Assembly (NCBI GenBank): GCA_000442125.1
Contig: KE546968.1
Coordinates: 1,329,932 to 1,393,931 of the forward strand
Source of the DNA: Opeltia flavorubescens
Taxonomy: Eukaryota; Ascomycota; Lecanoromycetes; Teloschistales; Teloschistaceae
DNA length: 64,000 nt
Reading direction: 5' to 3'
Below are positions 26,901 to 39,900 of this stretch, in pieces. How positions within the stretch are numbered: position 1 is the stretch's first letter; each line of letters starts with the position of its first letter. The position numbers were made by a program, and so were the translations under genes. The notes beneath the pieces are model-generated. The model saw only the letters and a list, made by a program, of their open reading frames with translations. It was not told the DNA's origin and did no database searches.

Positions 26901-27674
26901 TATAGCGCTCCCTTTTAATTTTATTAAATAAAATAAGCTAGATTTAGTACTAAAGGTATAATTTTACTATTTAAATATATTAAGAAATTCGGTAATATTT
27001 ATAAATTTATTAAACTATTATAAATCTTTTAGCGAGCTTAAAAAATAAAGGTAAAAGTTTAAACTATCCTAAATAAAATTTATAGCTAGCTTTTAAGTAT
27101 AAACTTAAAAATTTTTATCTTTAAAAACTATAATAATATTATTATAAAAATCGTTTATTACTTTAATAAAGATTTATAGATATTTATTCTAATCTATAGG
27201 GTAAATAGTAATAGGAGTTATACTAGTTTTTATTATACTAGCTTAAGTTACCCGGCTACTAGAAAATTCCTATATTAAAGAATAGTATAGGTATAGACTT
27301 TTTTTATAGATATAGTTAATATAAATTCTAAAAATTATTATAAAAGCCCGATTCTATTTTAAAAACCGCTCGATATACTTTTAGAATTTTTTAATATAGA
27401 AAATAATTATAATAAAAGCTAGTATAATAATAAAATTAGTTAAATCCTCTAAATTATTATAAAAGGTATTTAAAACTTTACTAGAAGGATTAAAAACTAG
27501 AGTATATTTTATTTAATTTTATTAACCGAGTATTAGTATAAAAGTAATAGTTTAATAAATAAAAGAGTACTATATTTACCCGAAGAATCTAGTATTATAT
27601 AATAATTAATAGTATATATATATAGAAGTTAATAGTACCGTATTTTATACGGGTTANCTTNAATTNCTACTATT

Positions 27675-27879
27675 TATTNNATNNTAGATATAAGGTAATA
27701 GTATTATATTAAAAATAAAAAACTATTTACCTATAGAATCTATAACTAAATAAATATAGGCGCTAAAAGGCGCTAAACTTAATTAGGTAAACTTACTTAA
27801 AAGGCCTCCTTCGGGCTATAGTGGCCATTCAGCCCTGCCTGCCCTATTAGCCTTCTGCCCCTACGGTATAGCCGCAATA
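27675..27879 (-). repeat. LTR of element A (right; 5' LTR by coding orientation)
   Basis: 205 bp, aligned over its full length to 20699-20903. Four ambiguous bases lie within its first ten positions. The TAACT duplication follows at 27880-27884. Confidence 0.9.
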
Positions 27880-27884
27880 TAACT

Positions 27885-28854
27885 ATTTATTAAAATAATC
27901 TAGATTATATATAAATAAAAAGATAAATTCCGCGTTTTTTTTTAATAGTAACACGCTTAGTATAAATAACCGTAAGCCCGATATCTACTAGTAGTTAATA
28001 ACTCCACCTTAGTAATATAAAGTAGTAATATATTTACTATTAAAAAAAGCGATAATATAAACCTCTATTATTTTTTAAAATATATATAAAGTTTATAACT
28101 AAATATAAAACCTTATATTAGGACAATAATCTAGAATAATTTTGCTAATAAGTTATATAAAAATAATTTTAGGGATAAAAAGCTTTATTATATTTTATAA
28201 ATAACGGATTTTTTAAAAAACGACTATATCTAATTTAAAATAAAAGCGATATTTAAATTAATAAAATATTAATTTAATATAATAAATTTAATTAAATATC
28301 GTACCTATTTTAATAATATTATTTTAACTAAACTTCGCGTTAAAAAAAGATTTCTTTTTATAGCTAGAATATTTTTAAAATACTAGAATCTATAAACGCT
28401 TTATTTATTAAAGTATATAAATATAATATATTATCTTTAATTAGTATTATAATTTAAATAATAATATATTATATATTATATAATATACTTTTAAATATTA
28501 AACTTTCTATATAATAATAATATAGTAGAAGGTTAATAGTAGTAGTATTAAAGTTAAAAAATAATAAATAATTATAATATTTTAATCCTATATATTAAAG
28601 TTATAATTATTTAAAAGTTTATTTATATATTAAATTTTATATATAATAACTCTAAAAATATTAAATTTACTATTTAAAATTATTTCATTATATATTATTA
28701 TTTTATTATTTATAAAGCCTCTATAAACTAGGAGCCGTAAATATATAATAAAAAAATAAAAATAAAAATTCTTTTAATAAATATAAATATTTTCTATATA
28801 TAATATAATAAAATAATATAAATATAATAATATTATCTAATAGTATATTCTACT
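27885..28854. other. Continuation of element A's target, then AT-rich debris
   Basis: Removing A joins 20693-20698 to this stretch. The first ~350 bp keep some CpA/TpG and coding-like character (around 27940-28040, plus strand) and may be the far part of the relic at 18861-20693. From about 28200 it turns into stop-filled AT-rich sequence with nothing recognisable. Confidence 0.4.
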
Positions 28855-29260
28855 AGCACTAGGCCACCGTTCCAGTGGAATTTTGCTAGTAGCAGCTGGC
28901 GGCTGGCAGCTAGTAGGGCTGGCAGTTAGCTTAACGCTAAGAATCTTCTTCTACGGTCGCGAATTTTAGAGAGTAGGACTTTTTTAAAGCGATTATATAA
29001 CTAGTTTTTATCTATTTCTTTTAAAAAGTAGACTATTAAAAAGCGCTTATTAAGCGCTTTAAATTAAGCTATTTTGCACGTTACTATATAAAGAAATAAC
29101 GAAGTTATTTAGCTATAAAAAATTAGCTCTTTTAATAGTTAATAAGGGTAGAATTAGCTTAACCGGATTTATAACTACGGTTATTCGATACCAACCGATA
29201 AGGTTTATACTTATTTCGGGTCGGGAAGCCGATAAAGGACGTTTTCCAATATATATATAA
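28855..29260 (+). mobile_element. Family S element, copy S2 (long type)
   Basis: About 406 bp, beginning AGCACTAGGCCACCG, with a CTGGCGGCTGGCAGC-type short-repeat tract. It ends with TTTCGGGTCGGGAAGCCGATAAAG and an AT tail. It is closest to S1 and S8. Non-coding, flanked by AT-rich sequence; no clear target duplication. Confidence 0.8.
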
Positions 29261-32200
29261 TTTATTATTATTTTTAAAGCTTTTAATATAAGGAATCTCT
29301 ATAATAAAGTATATATTTAGGTAGTTATTTTATATATATAAGTATATTTTACCTATTTTATTATTAATTATAACTAGCCTCTTATTATAGATAATAATAA
29401 AACGGTTTAGAATAATTATTTTAATATTATCCCCGTTATAATATAATTTTTTTATTTTATTTTTTTATTAATAATAAGTTTTATTTAAATCGAATATTAA
29501 ATCGCTATTTTTTATATAATATAGGATTTACTAGGTAATTAAATCTATAATTAACTTTTTAGTCTATATAAAAATAATTAATATATATAGTATTGATTAT
29601 ATTATAATTATAGGATTTATATTTATAGAATTAAATATCTATTATCGATTTTTATATTTTATAATTACTTTTATCTATAAAGTTAACTCGAGGTATAAAA
29701 TTAAAAGATTATTAATATATAATAAATTTATATTATTAAAATATATTATTATAAAACTTTTAATATTTTTAATTTTTATTTATTTTTTAATATTTTTTTT
29801 TTTAATATTTTTAGGTTTATTAATAACTTTTACTAGTTAATATTATATAATTACGCTATAGTATTATATTATATTTAAACGTCGAGTAAAAATCTTTTAT
29901 AGATATTATATCTAGTTTTATACTATTTTTTTATATATTTAATAGATTTCGTTAATTATAGCTTATCTATTTCCGATATAATAACCGGTATTAATAGTAG
30001 AATTATATTAGTACCTAAATAGTAAATATTTGAAATAAATTAATAATATTAATAATAATAATAAAATAAATAATAATTCTATTATAAATTAATTTTATAT
30101 AAATTAGCCTATCTATAAAATTTTAAGTAAGTTATTATCTATAAAATTATTTTTTTTTTAATAATTGTTTTAATATCTAGTATTTTTATAATTTAATATA
30201 AATAAAATATAGTACTAATTATTAAAAGTAATATATTTTATTAATATATTATTAATAATTTTAATATTAATCCGTTAAAATAACTATTAAAAAAGCTATA
30301 TATAAAAAATATAATATATTAAATAGTTATAATATATATAAAATTACTAAAATAATATATTTAAATAATATATTTAAATATAATATACTTAACGGTATTT
30401 AAATAAAGCGTTTAATTAAATTAGAAAAAACGGCGTTCTATAAAATCGTTCGCTATTAGAAGTCGATCGAGTTTATTATTTTTAAAACTCCGTTTATATA
30501 ATTAATATAAGAATTAATAATAAATTACTTAAATAAAAACAAATAAATTTAATTTATAGCGTTAATTATATTATAAAAGACTGCCGAAGTATATATATAT
30601 AATTTATTTTATAATAAATATATTACCTTTATATATTATTAAGTTTAAAATATTAAAGTTTTTTTAAATATTTAATTAGTAACGATTTATAAAAAATAGA
30701 TAACTATTTAAAAAAAAAATATAAAGTTTATTTTTAAAATTATAATAAATTTTAATATATTATTTAAATAAATAGGCTTTAATTTTAGTAAAATATCGGA
30801 TAAATAGCGCTAGATAAGTTTTTAATTTAGATAAAAAGAAAAATTTAAATCGCGCGTTTTTTATAATTAAAGAAATTTAATTATTTTATTTTACTTTTAT
30901 ATTTTATTATTAAAAAAAGATTAAAAATTATTTAAAGCCTTTAAATTTATTATAAATTAAATTTTTATTTAAAATTCTACTAGTTTTTTTTTATAAAAAA
31001 AGACTATAATATTTATAAAATTTATTTAGATTTTAAAAACTTTTAAATTATTTAATAATAATAATTTATAAAGTTAAAAACTAAATAATAAAAATATTAA
31101 AGTAATATTAAAAATTAATATATTTTAGATTTTTAGACTATTTTATTTATTATTATTTTCGTTATATAAATTATTTTTTAAAGACTTTATATTTTCTTGT
31201 ATAGTATACCTTCCAATAATTTTTTTTATTTTTTTATCGACTTTTTTAATTACTTCGTTATTATCGCTAGTATATAATAAAAGGATTTTTTTATTTTTTA
31301 TATTTATAGCGGTCTTAAATTCTTTTATAAATATATTTTATTTTTCCTTTAGATTTTAAGCGCTAGTAAGCCCTAATTTATTAAGTCCCGTTTTATAAAT
31401 AGTATATTATAAAAAATATTAAACTATTAGTATTATATATTTTAATATTATTATTAACGCGCTTTTTATTATTTTAGATATTTTATATTATTTAAAATTA
31501 GCGGCTGTATTTATTATATTACTAGATTATATTATTAATAAAATTAGAATTATTATAATAGATTTTCTTAATTAATAATACTATTCTTTTTATTTAAACT
31601 ATTTTTTTATTTTTATAACTTACGCTATTTTATTTTATAATATAATATTTAAAAATAGTTAATAAAAATATAAATTGAATTATTTTAATATATTATTATA
31701 TAAATTATTTATAATTTAAAAATTATTTTTTTAAATCCAGCGATTCTATTTAAATATTTTTTTTTTTTATTAATTATTTAATAGGTAATAGTATTTTTAA
31801 ATTTTTATACTATTTTAAATTAGATTTAAAAATTTATATTTATTTATATATATAATTTCTTTTTTTCTAATATTATATTATTAAATTATTATATGTTATA
31901 TATCGATAATAGATTAATAGAGCGAGATATAATAATATATAATAAAATATAGTTAAATATAATAAAGTAGAATTTTATATATAATAATATATATAGTTTA
32001 TTATTAAAATAAAAATTTTAAATATAATTTAGAATTATATATTAAAAGTTAAAGTTTAATTATAAATTTTTATTTTAATTAATTAATTAACTTTAGTACT
32101 TTTTTTATTTTATATATTATAGAATTATATTATTTAGTAGCTTTAATATATCTTTATTTAATTAAAATATTTATACGCTTTATATTTATTATATTTATTT

Positions 32201-33580
32201 TTACTAATTACTTTTTTACCTTATTTATTAATTAGATTACCGCCTGTTTTTATTAATAATAATAGAAAACGCGTTTATATAATTATTAGATACTAAAATA
32301 TAGGAGAAATATACTAATAATATAATATAATAATACATTTAAAATATTATTATCTATTAATTTTAAATAGATCAGAATAATAAAATATATATAGCTAAAA
32401 ACAATAATTTACTAGCCTATCTAAATTTATAAAAAAATAATTATTTATTAAATAATAAAAAGCTAACTTTTTTATATTCGCGCGAAAATAATTATATTTT
32501 TAAAAATATTTTAAACTATATATTATAAAATAGTAGTTAGATTTTAAATTATAAAAGTTTATTAAATATAAATTTATTTAGTAATAAATATATATTTAAT
32601 TAGTAAAATTAATATATTAAAAAAAAACCGTTTTAAATTATTTTATATTATAAATATTTAAAATAAAAAAGATATATAGAATAAAAAATATAGTAAAAAA
32701 ATAGTTATTTATAATAAAAAAATTAATTATAAAAAAAAAGTTTATTATAATAGAAAAATCGATTAAAAAAAATTAATAAAATAATATAAAATAATAATAT
32801 TTTATTTATATAGCGAAATATATTAATATTAATAATAATATTACTTTAAATTAGATATTATTATTTTATAAAAAATCTATTAGTATTAAAAAATTCTTAA
32901 ATTATTACTTTTAAAAGTACTATTTAACCGTTTAATATAGGAATTACTTTTTAATATATAAAATTATAAGGTTAATAATTATAAAAATTCTATAATTAAT
33001 TATATTTAATTAAATATATTAAATATATAATATAAAACTATAAAAGTTTATATAATAATATTTTTTAAAAGTAAATATCTTATTTTTATATATTACTAGT
33101 ACTATAATTTTAATATATAATAAATATTTAATTTATTATAATTTACGCGAAATATTTAATTATTTAAAATAAAAATATATAGTTTATTTTTAATTTTATA
33201 AATCGGCTTGATATTATTATTAATTAAATATAGTATATATTTAAATTAAATAAAAAGTTTAAATATTGAAAATTTATTATTCTTTAATAATATTATATAT
33301 TTATTATAATTATAAATAAAAAAAATAAATATATTTTTTTTTAATATTGATTATAAAATTTATTTAAAGTTTAAATTATTTAATCTTTTTTATTAAAATT
33401 TTATTTATTAATTAATATAATTAAATTAAAATTAGAAATAATATAATTTAAAAATAATAATTAAATAAAAATTTTATTTAAATTTTAGAATTTAAGTTTT
33501 TACTAGTATAATTTATAAAAAAATTAGGTTAAATTAAATTATTAAATTAAATTATTAATTTAAGTTTTATAATCTAATCT
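29261..33580. other. RIP-degraded AT-rich block, no gene
   Basis: More than 4 kb of AT-rich, stop-filled sequence. A few GC remnants occur (29880-30010, 30400-30480, 31200-31290). The 5' part of the chromodomain Gypsy fossil at 34588-36530 could lie at its right end, but I cannot recognise its domains here. No RNA gene found. Confidence 0.5.
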
Positions 33581-33584
33581 AAAC

Positions 33585-33733
33585 TTCGGTTTAAAAATTA
33601 GAATCTGGAACTAACCTAACTCGCTAATAACCCTAGATTCGACCCGATTCGTTAGTAACCTAATCTAGAACCGATTATTAAGCTAAAAACCCGGGTTCGA
33701 TTCGACCCGATCCGACTCGACCTGACCAGTCTA
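33585..33733. mobile_element. hAT-like element, one terminus
   Basis: GC-richer block rich in TTCGACCCGA and GACTCGACC units ending in CAGTCTA at 33733. The same type of terminus, with GTCGGGTCG-like short repeats and a TAG...CTA edge, is found at both ends of the complete small element at 50743-51207. The other end cannot be located, so this is a partial copy, or a copy whose left end is mutated beyond recognition. Confidence 0.5.
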
Positions 33734-34205
33734 CTAATAATTAATAATATTCTTTAGCTATTAATTTAAAAGCGTAAAATTCTATAAAAATATATATAAT
33801 AAAAAGCTATAAATTATAATATTAGGTTTTAAAAATTAGCGGTATTACTTATAAGAAGCTAAAAAAAAAATTAATATAATTATAAATTATAATAAATTTA
33901 AATATTTTGAAATTATATAAATATTTATTGTAAAATAAATATAATAAATAAAAAAATTAATTATATTTAATTTCTATATAAAATACTAAAAGGGTTTATT
34001 AAATCTAGCCGATATATTATTTAAAAGATTTAATATTATAAAATCTAATAATAGTAAAAATAATAATAATTATTTTCTATTAATTTTATACAATAAACTT
34101 TATAATAAAAACTACTAGTTTAAAAAAACCAATAAAAATAGAATATTTATAATAATTAAATTTATAAAAGCTTTAATAATATAATTAAATAGTTAAATAA
34201 CTATA
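33734..34205. other. AT-rich sequence before S3
   Basis: No gene or RNA. It may belong to the pol region of the chromodomain Gypsy fossil that becomes readable after S3, but the match is too weak to claim. Confidence 0.35.
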
Positions 34206-34587
34206 AGCACTGGGCTACCGTTCCAGTGGGATTTTGCTGCTGGCAGCTAGCAGCTAGTAGCTGGTAGGGCTGGCAACTAGTAGGGCTGATTTCGATACGG
34301 TTATATAGAGACGAATCTTTAATATCTAATTACGCAATTAATTTCTATCTAATTCTTAACATTTTTATACCGTTAGAATACGCTCGTTAAAGGCTTTAAA
34401 TTAAACTATTATAAATACTACTATAAATAAAATTAACGAAGTTATTCAACTATAAAAAACCAGCTATTTTAGTAGTTAGAGGCGCTAATTAGAAATATAT
34501 CTACCTTTATTTAATACTAACCGATAAAGTTTATACTTATTTCGGGTCGGGAAGCCGAAAAGGGACGTTTTCTAATATATATATAAT
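34206..34587 (+). mobile_element. Family S element, copy S3 (short type)
   Basis: About 382 bp. It starts AGCACTGGGCTACCG, followed by short CTGGCAGCTAGCAGC-like repeats, then a subtype-specific block GATTTCGATACGGTTATATAG shared with S7. The 3' block and AT tail are as in the rest of the family. It lies just upstream of the readable integrase region of a Gypsy fossil and probably interrupts it. Confidence 0.8.
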
Positions 34588-36530
34588 AAATATTTTTATT
34601 ATTTATAAAAATAAAAAAGAATTTAAAAGAATTTATAAATTTTTAGATTTTATAAATTTCTAGCTTTTAATTTAATCGGTTATTAAATTTCAAAAATCTT
34701 TTTTAAATATATAATTATTTATAATAAATTAGCTTTTTTAACTTTAATAAAAAAACGCCTTTATTATAAAAGAGGAATAATACTAAAAATCTATTATTAA
34801 TTAAAAAGAACTTTTAAAATAAAAAATTAAAATGAATAAATTACTTTAAAAAGATTTAATAATTTATATATTTAATAATCTAGTAATAAATAAAAAAATT
34901 CTTTATATAAATTATAATAATTTTAAAGCGGGTTATTTTATAAAAAAAAAATAAAAAATTCGGTTTATAAAAAATATTATTAATTAAATATAATTAAAAA
35001 AAAAGAAAATTATTTTAAAATATATTTTAATTATTGAAAAGTATAAATCTATTATTATAGGTTTTATAATTAATTAAAACTTATTCTATTAAAAAATATA
35101 AAACTATTTTATATAATAATAATAAACTTTACTACTAATTAATTATCTACAATCGACTTTTATATAATAAAGACCTATAATTTAATTTTTATATTAACAG
35201 ATAAATTAATTAAATATATAATTTATATTTTTACTATTAAAAATATTAATATAAAAAGGTTTATAAAGCTATTATAACGCGAATTTATAAAATATTATAA
35301 AATTAGATAAAAAATTATTAATAATAAAAAATAACTTTTTATAAATAAATTCTAAAGTATTTTTTATTATTATTTAAATATTAAAAAGATATTTAATATT
35401 AGATTTATTTTTAAATTAATAGCTAAATAAAACGTTAAAATTAAATTTTAAAATATTACTTATAAATTTATTATAATTTTAAATAGAATAATCTATTGGA
35501 ATTATTACTTTTAATAAAATTAATTTATAATAATAATATATATATAAATACTAATAAACCGCTAAATAAATTATTTAAAAAGTATATTACTATTTTAAAA
35601 ATTAAATTTAAAAATATAACTTAAAAAAAAACGTTTTTAAAATTTAAAAAAATAAATTAATTAAAAAATTTAAAGGAATTTTTAGTTAAATTCTATAAAA
35701 AAGTTTTTAAATAATAAATAAAATATTATAATATTTATTATAAAGCTATAAATTTTTAAATAAATAATAAAATACTATTATAAAATATTAATATTTCTAT
35801 TTTAAACTTTTAAAAAAAGCTAAACTATAAATAATTAAGGCCTTTTAAAATTCTAAAAAAAATTAATAAATAAATTTTTTTTAGCCTATTTAAATAATAT
35901 AAAAAAATCTATTTTATATTTTAGATTAATTTATTGAAATTGAAATACTTTTATATTATTAAATCTAAATTTTAGCCTATTTCAATAGAAGAAGAAAAAA
36001 AAATAAAAAATAGAATAAATATTTAATAAGCGTATAATTAAAAATAAACTTTTATATATAATTTATTAAATAAATATTATACCTTTTAATTATTTTTAAA
36101 AACTAGTTAGTAATTTAGATAATATAAAAGAATTTATTAAAAATTTCAAGTAAATAAAACTAAAGATAAGTATATTAAAAAAAATAAGGGCTAGAATAAA
36201 AAATATACCTAAAAATTAAAAAAAAGAAGTAGATTATATAAAACTTATTAATTATTTCGAGAATTATTACTAGAAATTTATATATAAATTAAAGAATTTA
36301 TATTATTATACTAGTTTAAATAATTTTTATTTTTATAAACTAGTTTATAATATTTCTATATTTTTAAAAAAAAACTATTATTATATTATATTCAAAAGTA
36401 AACTATTAATAAAAAATTCAAATAGATATTTAAAAAAAAATAACTAATATATATTTTATTAGTAATTTACTAAATATTATTCACTATATTTTATAGCGAA
36501 ATAGAAGCTTTTTTTATTATAAAAATAAAA
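34588..36530 (+). mobile_element. Ty3/Gypsy chromovirus fossil, 3' part of pol
   Basis: Plus-strand relic in which the 3' pol order is recognisable in outline. There is an integrase zinc-binding region (about 34840-35060), the integrase core (about 35140-35640), the GPF/Y-type C-terminal region with the usual GPF-like and HPVFHVSLL-like positions (about 35800-35960), and a chromodomain-like segment (about 35990-36150). This is the signature of the chromodomain-bearing branch of Ty3/Gypsy. Decay is heavy, with breaks throughout. It is a different family from A to D. A purine-rich run near 36520-36535 may be its polypurine tract, with an LTR start after it, but no second LTR was seen. Confidence 0.75.
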
Positions 36531-36785
36531 GGTTTGATTATATTTACCGTTATTAGAGTAGTAGTATTAACGGGCCCGCGTTTTTAAATAGATTTATCCT
36601 TAAATTACTTAAAATACTACCGCTATTCTACCTAGATATAATAAATATTTTCTTCTAGATAAAATAGTAGGCGAAGTCCTATATTTTATACTATTTATAA
36701 ATAGTATAAATATACTATTAATATTAATAGTTAATTTATAAATAATAATTATATTTAATAGTTTTTTCTACTAGCGTATAGTAAA
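36531..36785. other. Possible LTR remnant or flank before element B
   Basis: Follows the chromovirus relic and a purine-rich tract. It contains a GC block (GTATTAACGGGCCCGCG around 36566-36582). Element B interrupts it; the continuation would be at 44300. It may be the 3' LTR of the chromovirus. No other copy exists in the window to test this. Confidence 0.35.
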
Positions 36786-36790
36786 TATAA
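36786..36790. repeat. Target duplication TATAA, left of element B
   Basis: TATAA directly before the LTR at 36791 and again at 44295-44299. Confidence 0.75.
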
Positions 36791-36994
36791 TATTGTATAA
36801 TAGGTATAGGGTAATAATATTGTATACAAGGTAAAGAATTATCTATTTATAGAATCTACAACTAAATAGATATAGGCGCCAAGAGGCGCTAAATCTAATA
36901 GGTAAATATACTTAAAAGGCCTCCTTCGAGCTACGGTAGCTATTCAGCCCTATCTACCCTATTAGCCTTCTACCTATACGGTATAGCCGTAATA
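36791..36994 (-). repeat. LTR of element B (left)
   Basis: 204 bp, with the same landmark blocks as the LTRs of A (GGCGCCAAGAGGCGC, AAGGCCTCCTTCGAGCT). Confidence 0.9.
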
Positions 36995-39900
36995 AATACC
37001 GGTAATAAATAAAACTATTAGTCTTTAATAGTAGGCTTTTCCTCGCCGATAAACGGCTTTTTAATTTATTTCTACTACTTAATATTAATATTAGTATTAT
37101 TAATAGCTTTATTATAATCTAGGGCCGATTCCGAATTAAAATAGCGCTTATATTTTTCTATTAATACTTTAATATTCTTTAAACGGTATTCGAATATTTA
37201 TTAATTATCTTTAAACCTATAACTAACCTAATAAATAAAATATTAAGTAGAAAACCTTTTATTTTTATAAATATAACGCTTATAGAAAATTTATTCGATT
37301 TTAAACTTTTTATTATTTTTAATAATAATTAAGGGTATAAGTATATAGTAGTACTAGTAGGGATTATTATTAAAATTAGTAGTAGGCTTTAAATATATTA
37401 TTAATATTATATTATAAATTTTTATAATAAATAGTAGTTTTAAATAATAAGCTAATAGTTTAATATATTTAATAATTTTAAGAGGGTCTATTAACTATTA
37501 TTTAATCTTTTTAAAAATAAACTCTAGTATATTATAGCTTTAATATAAATATATCTTTATAAAATTACTAGTTTTAAAATAAACTAGTTAATAATATATA
37601 TTATAATATTCTTTTATTTTTATTATAATAAAGGTAATAATATTTTTAATATTAATATATATAAGCCGGTACTCTTTTATAGTTATTAATACTATAATAT
37701 TCCGTATTATAAATATATTTATAAGCTTATTAGTTTATAAAATAATCGGGTTATAATAATAAACTATCCGTATTATAGCTAGAAAAACAGCTGGTTTTTT
37801 AATAGGAGCGTCGGCGGGAGTTTTAGAGCCTAGTATATCTTCTAGTTAAATAGTTTATTTAAGGTTTAGTAGATATAAAAAATCTAATATTTCGCGAATT
37901 TTAAATTTAAATAATATTTAATTAGATATTTTAAATATAAAACTATAGTTTATAAAATTAGTAAAAGCTATTAATATTTATAAAAAAATAATAGATTATA
38001 ATCTAAAATCGTCTAGTATAATAATATAATAGTATATAGTAGTTTTAATAGTTTAATTAAACTATTTTAATATATTATCGGTTTATAAATACTAGGTAAT
38101 AGAATACTATAAATCTACTTTTAATATTTTAAATATCTAGTATTATAGTTAACCTATAAACTTTTTATTATAATTTAAAATTATTATTTATAATACGCTT
38201 TAATTTAGTTTTATTAATTTATTTAATAATTATTTAACTTAATATTTACTACTTTAAATAGTTTTATTAGATATATAAATAATTATTTTAGTAAATTTAT
38301 CTATTATTAATATATAATAATTATATCCTTTATATAATTTTAAAAAAATAAAAATAAAATTAATAATAAACGTATAAAACGGTTTTACCGGGCTAAATAT
38401 TAGTTATAGAACTTTATATAGGCGGTAATAAAATATTTAATTAATTTAATATTATAAATAATAGTAAAAAAATTTATATAGTTTTATTAATATATTATAT
38501 ATATAAAGGCCTTTTATTAAATATTCGTGCGTATATATATAGCCGGGGTGGCCTATTTTATTATATACTAGCTGGAATATTTCCTTTTCTATATTTATAA
38601 ATATTATTAAATATAAATTTTATATATTATTATTAAAATAGAATAGCGCGTTAATAATATAATACGGTAGTTGAATAATATTATTATCTAATTTTATATT
38701 AGTTTTAATAAATTTTTTAATTTTAGTCTAATAACCTTTTTTTATATACCTATTAATTAATTATTAATAAAATTCGGTTAATATTTTTATTAAATTTACT
38801 AGGAAATAATATATTATAAAAATATTTATATCTAGTAATTCGTCCGTTTTTAAATAATATTTATAGCTAATAAGCTTTAATAATATATCTAGAATTATAT
38901 TTATAATTCTAGGTTTATAATAAATATTTAATTTAAAATATTAAAAATATTCGGAAGTTTATATTAAATAAAGGTTAAATTTTTTTATAAATACTATATT
39001 TAGATTAGTCTAGTATAAGATATTAATTATAGTAGAATAGTCCGTATAGATAATAGTAATATATTTAGCTATTTCGATTATATAGCGGATTTTTTTAATT
39101 ATTTAAATAATACCTACAACTTTTAATTTTATAAATTAATAGCGTATTTTAGCGTCTAATAGTAAGCGATTAAAAAATAGAATTAATTATTTAAATTTCT
39201 ATTTAAGTTCTTTACTTATTTTATAAATAATTTTATCTATATTATAATAAATATAAATTATAAAACCGAATTTTTTATTAATATTTAGATTTATATATAG
39301 TATTAAACTTTTTCTAAAATAGACTAGAATTAATAATAATAAAAAGAATTTTTATAGATAATAAAATACGTTAAACTTTTTAAGTATAGGTATTATTAGT
39401 AGATTTCGGATAATAGTTTTTCTATAAATATTACTTTTAATAGTAATATCGCGGTTTATATAAGTTTTATATTTTTAAAATAGTTTAATAATAGCTATAT
39501 AATTACTAATATACTACCGAAGGTAGTCTATTAAATTAAAATATTTTTTTAACTATTAAAGCGTTTATAAAAATAAAAACTTTAAAATTACTTTTAGCTT
39601 ATTTTTTATTATAGTAAGCTTAAAAGTATTAATCTTCTAACCTAATAAATATATAGATATATAGTTAATAAATGATTTTATAAGTAATAAATATAGATTT
39701 ATAGTATTAAATATATTAAAAATTTAATTAAAATATTCTATATATTTTTTTATTAAAGAGGAAAATACTATAATATTATTAATATAAATTCTATAAAAGA
39801 AATAAAATAGGTATAAAATCCTATTTATTATTTATTATATATAAGCTAGTAAATTATAGTAATCTATTATCGGTACTTTAAATATTTTTTACTTTTAATA

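Larger units (their letters stand above)
20699..27879 (-). mobile_element. Ty3/Gypsy LTR retrotransposon fossil, copy A, with both LTRs
   Basis: A 7181-bp element with 205-bp LTRs at both ends and a 5-bp target duplication, so structurally complete in outline. LTR ends fit TGTTG...CAACA. Coding orientation is minus. Relics read gag with a zinc-knuckle-like patch (around 25.4 kb), then reverse transcriptase, RNase H (around 22.9-23.2 kb) and integrase towards the left LTR. This orientation is supported by homology to copy C, whose plus strand shows the same RNase H and integrase blocks. The interior is broken throughout by RIP-like decay and cannot encode its proteins. It interrupts the coding-like relic at 18861-20693. 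Several ambiguous bases lie at about 27658-27684. Confidence 0.9.

Noticed and set aside
36531-36785. Definite LTR of the chromodomain Gypsy fossil
   Set aside because: Only a purine-rich tract and a plausible position support it. No partner LTR is visible in the window, so it is listed only as a possibility.
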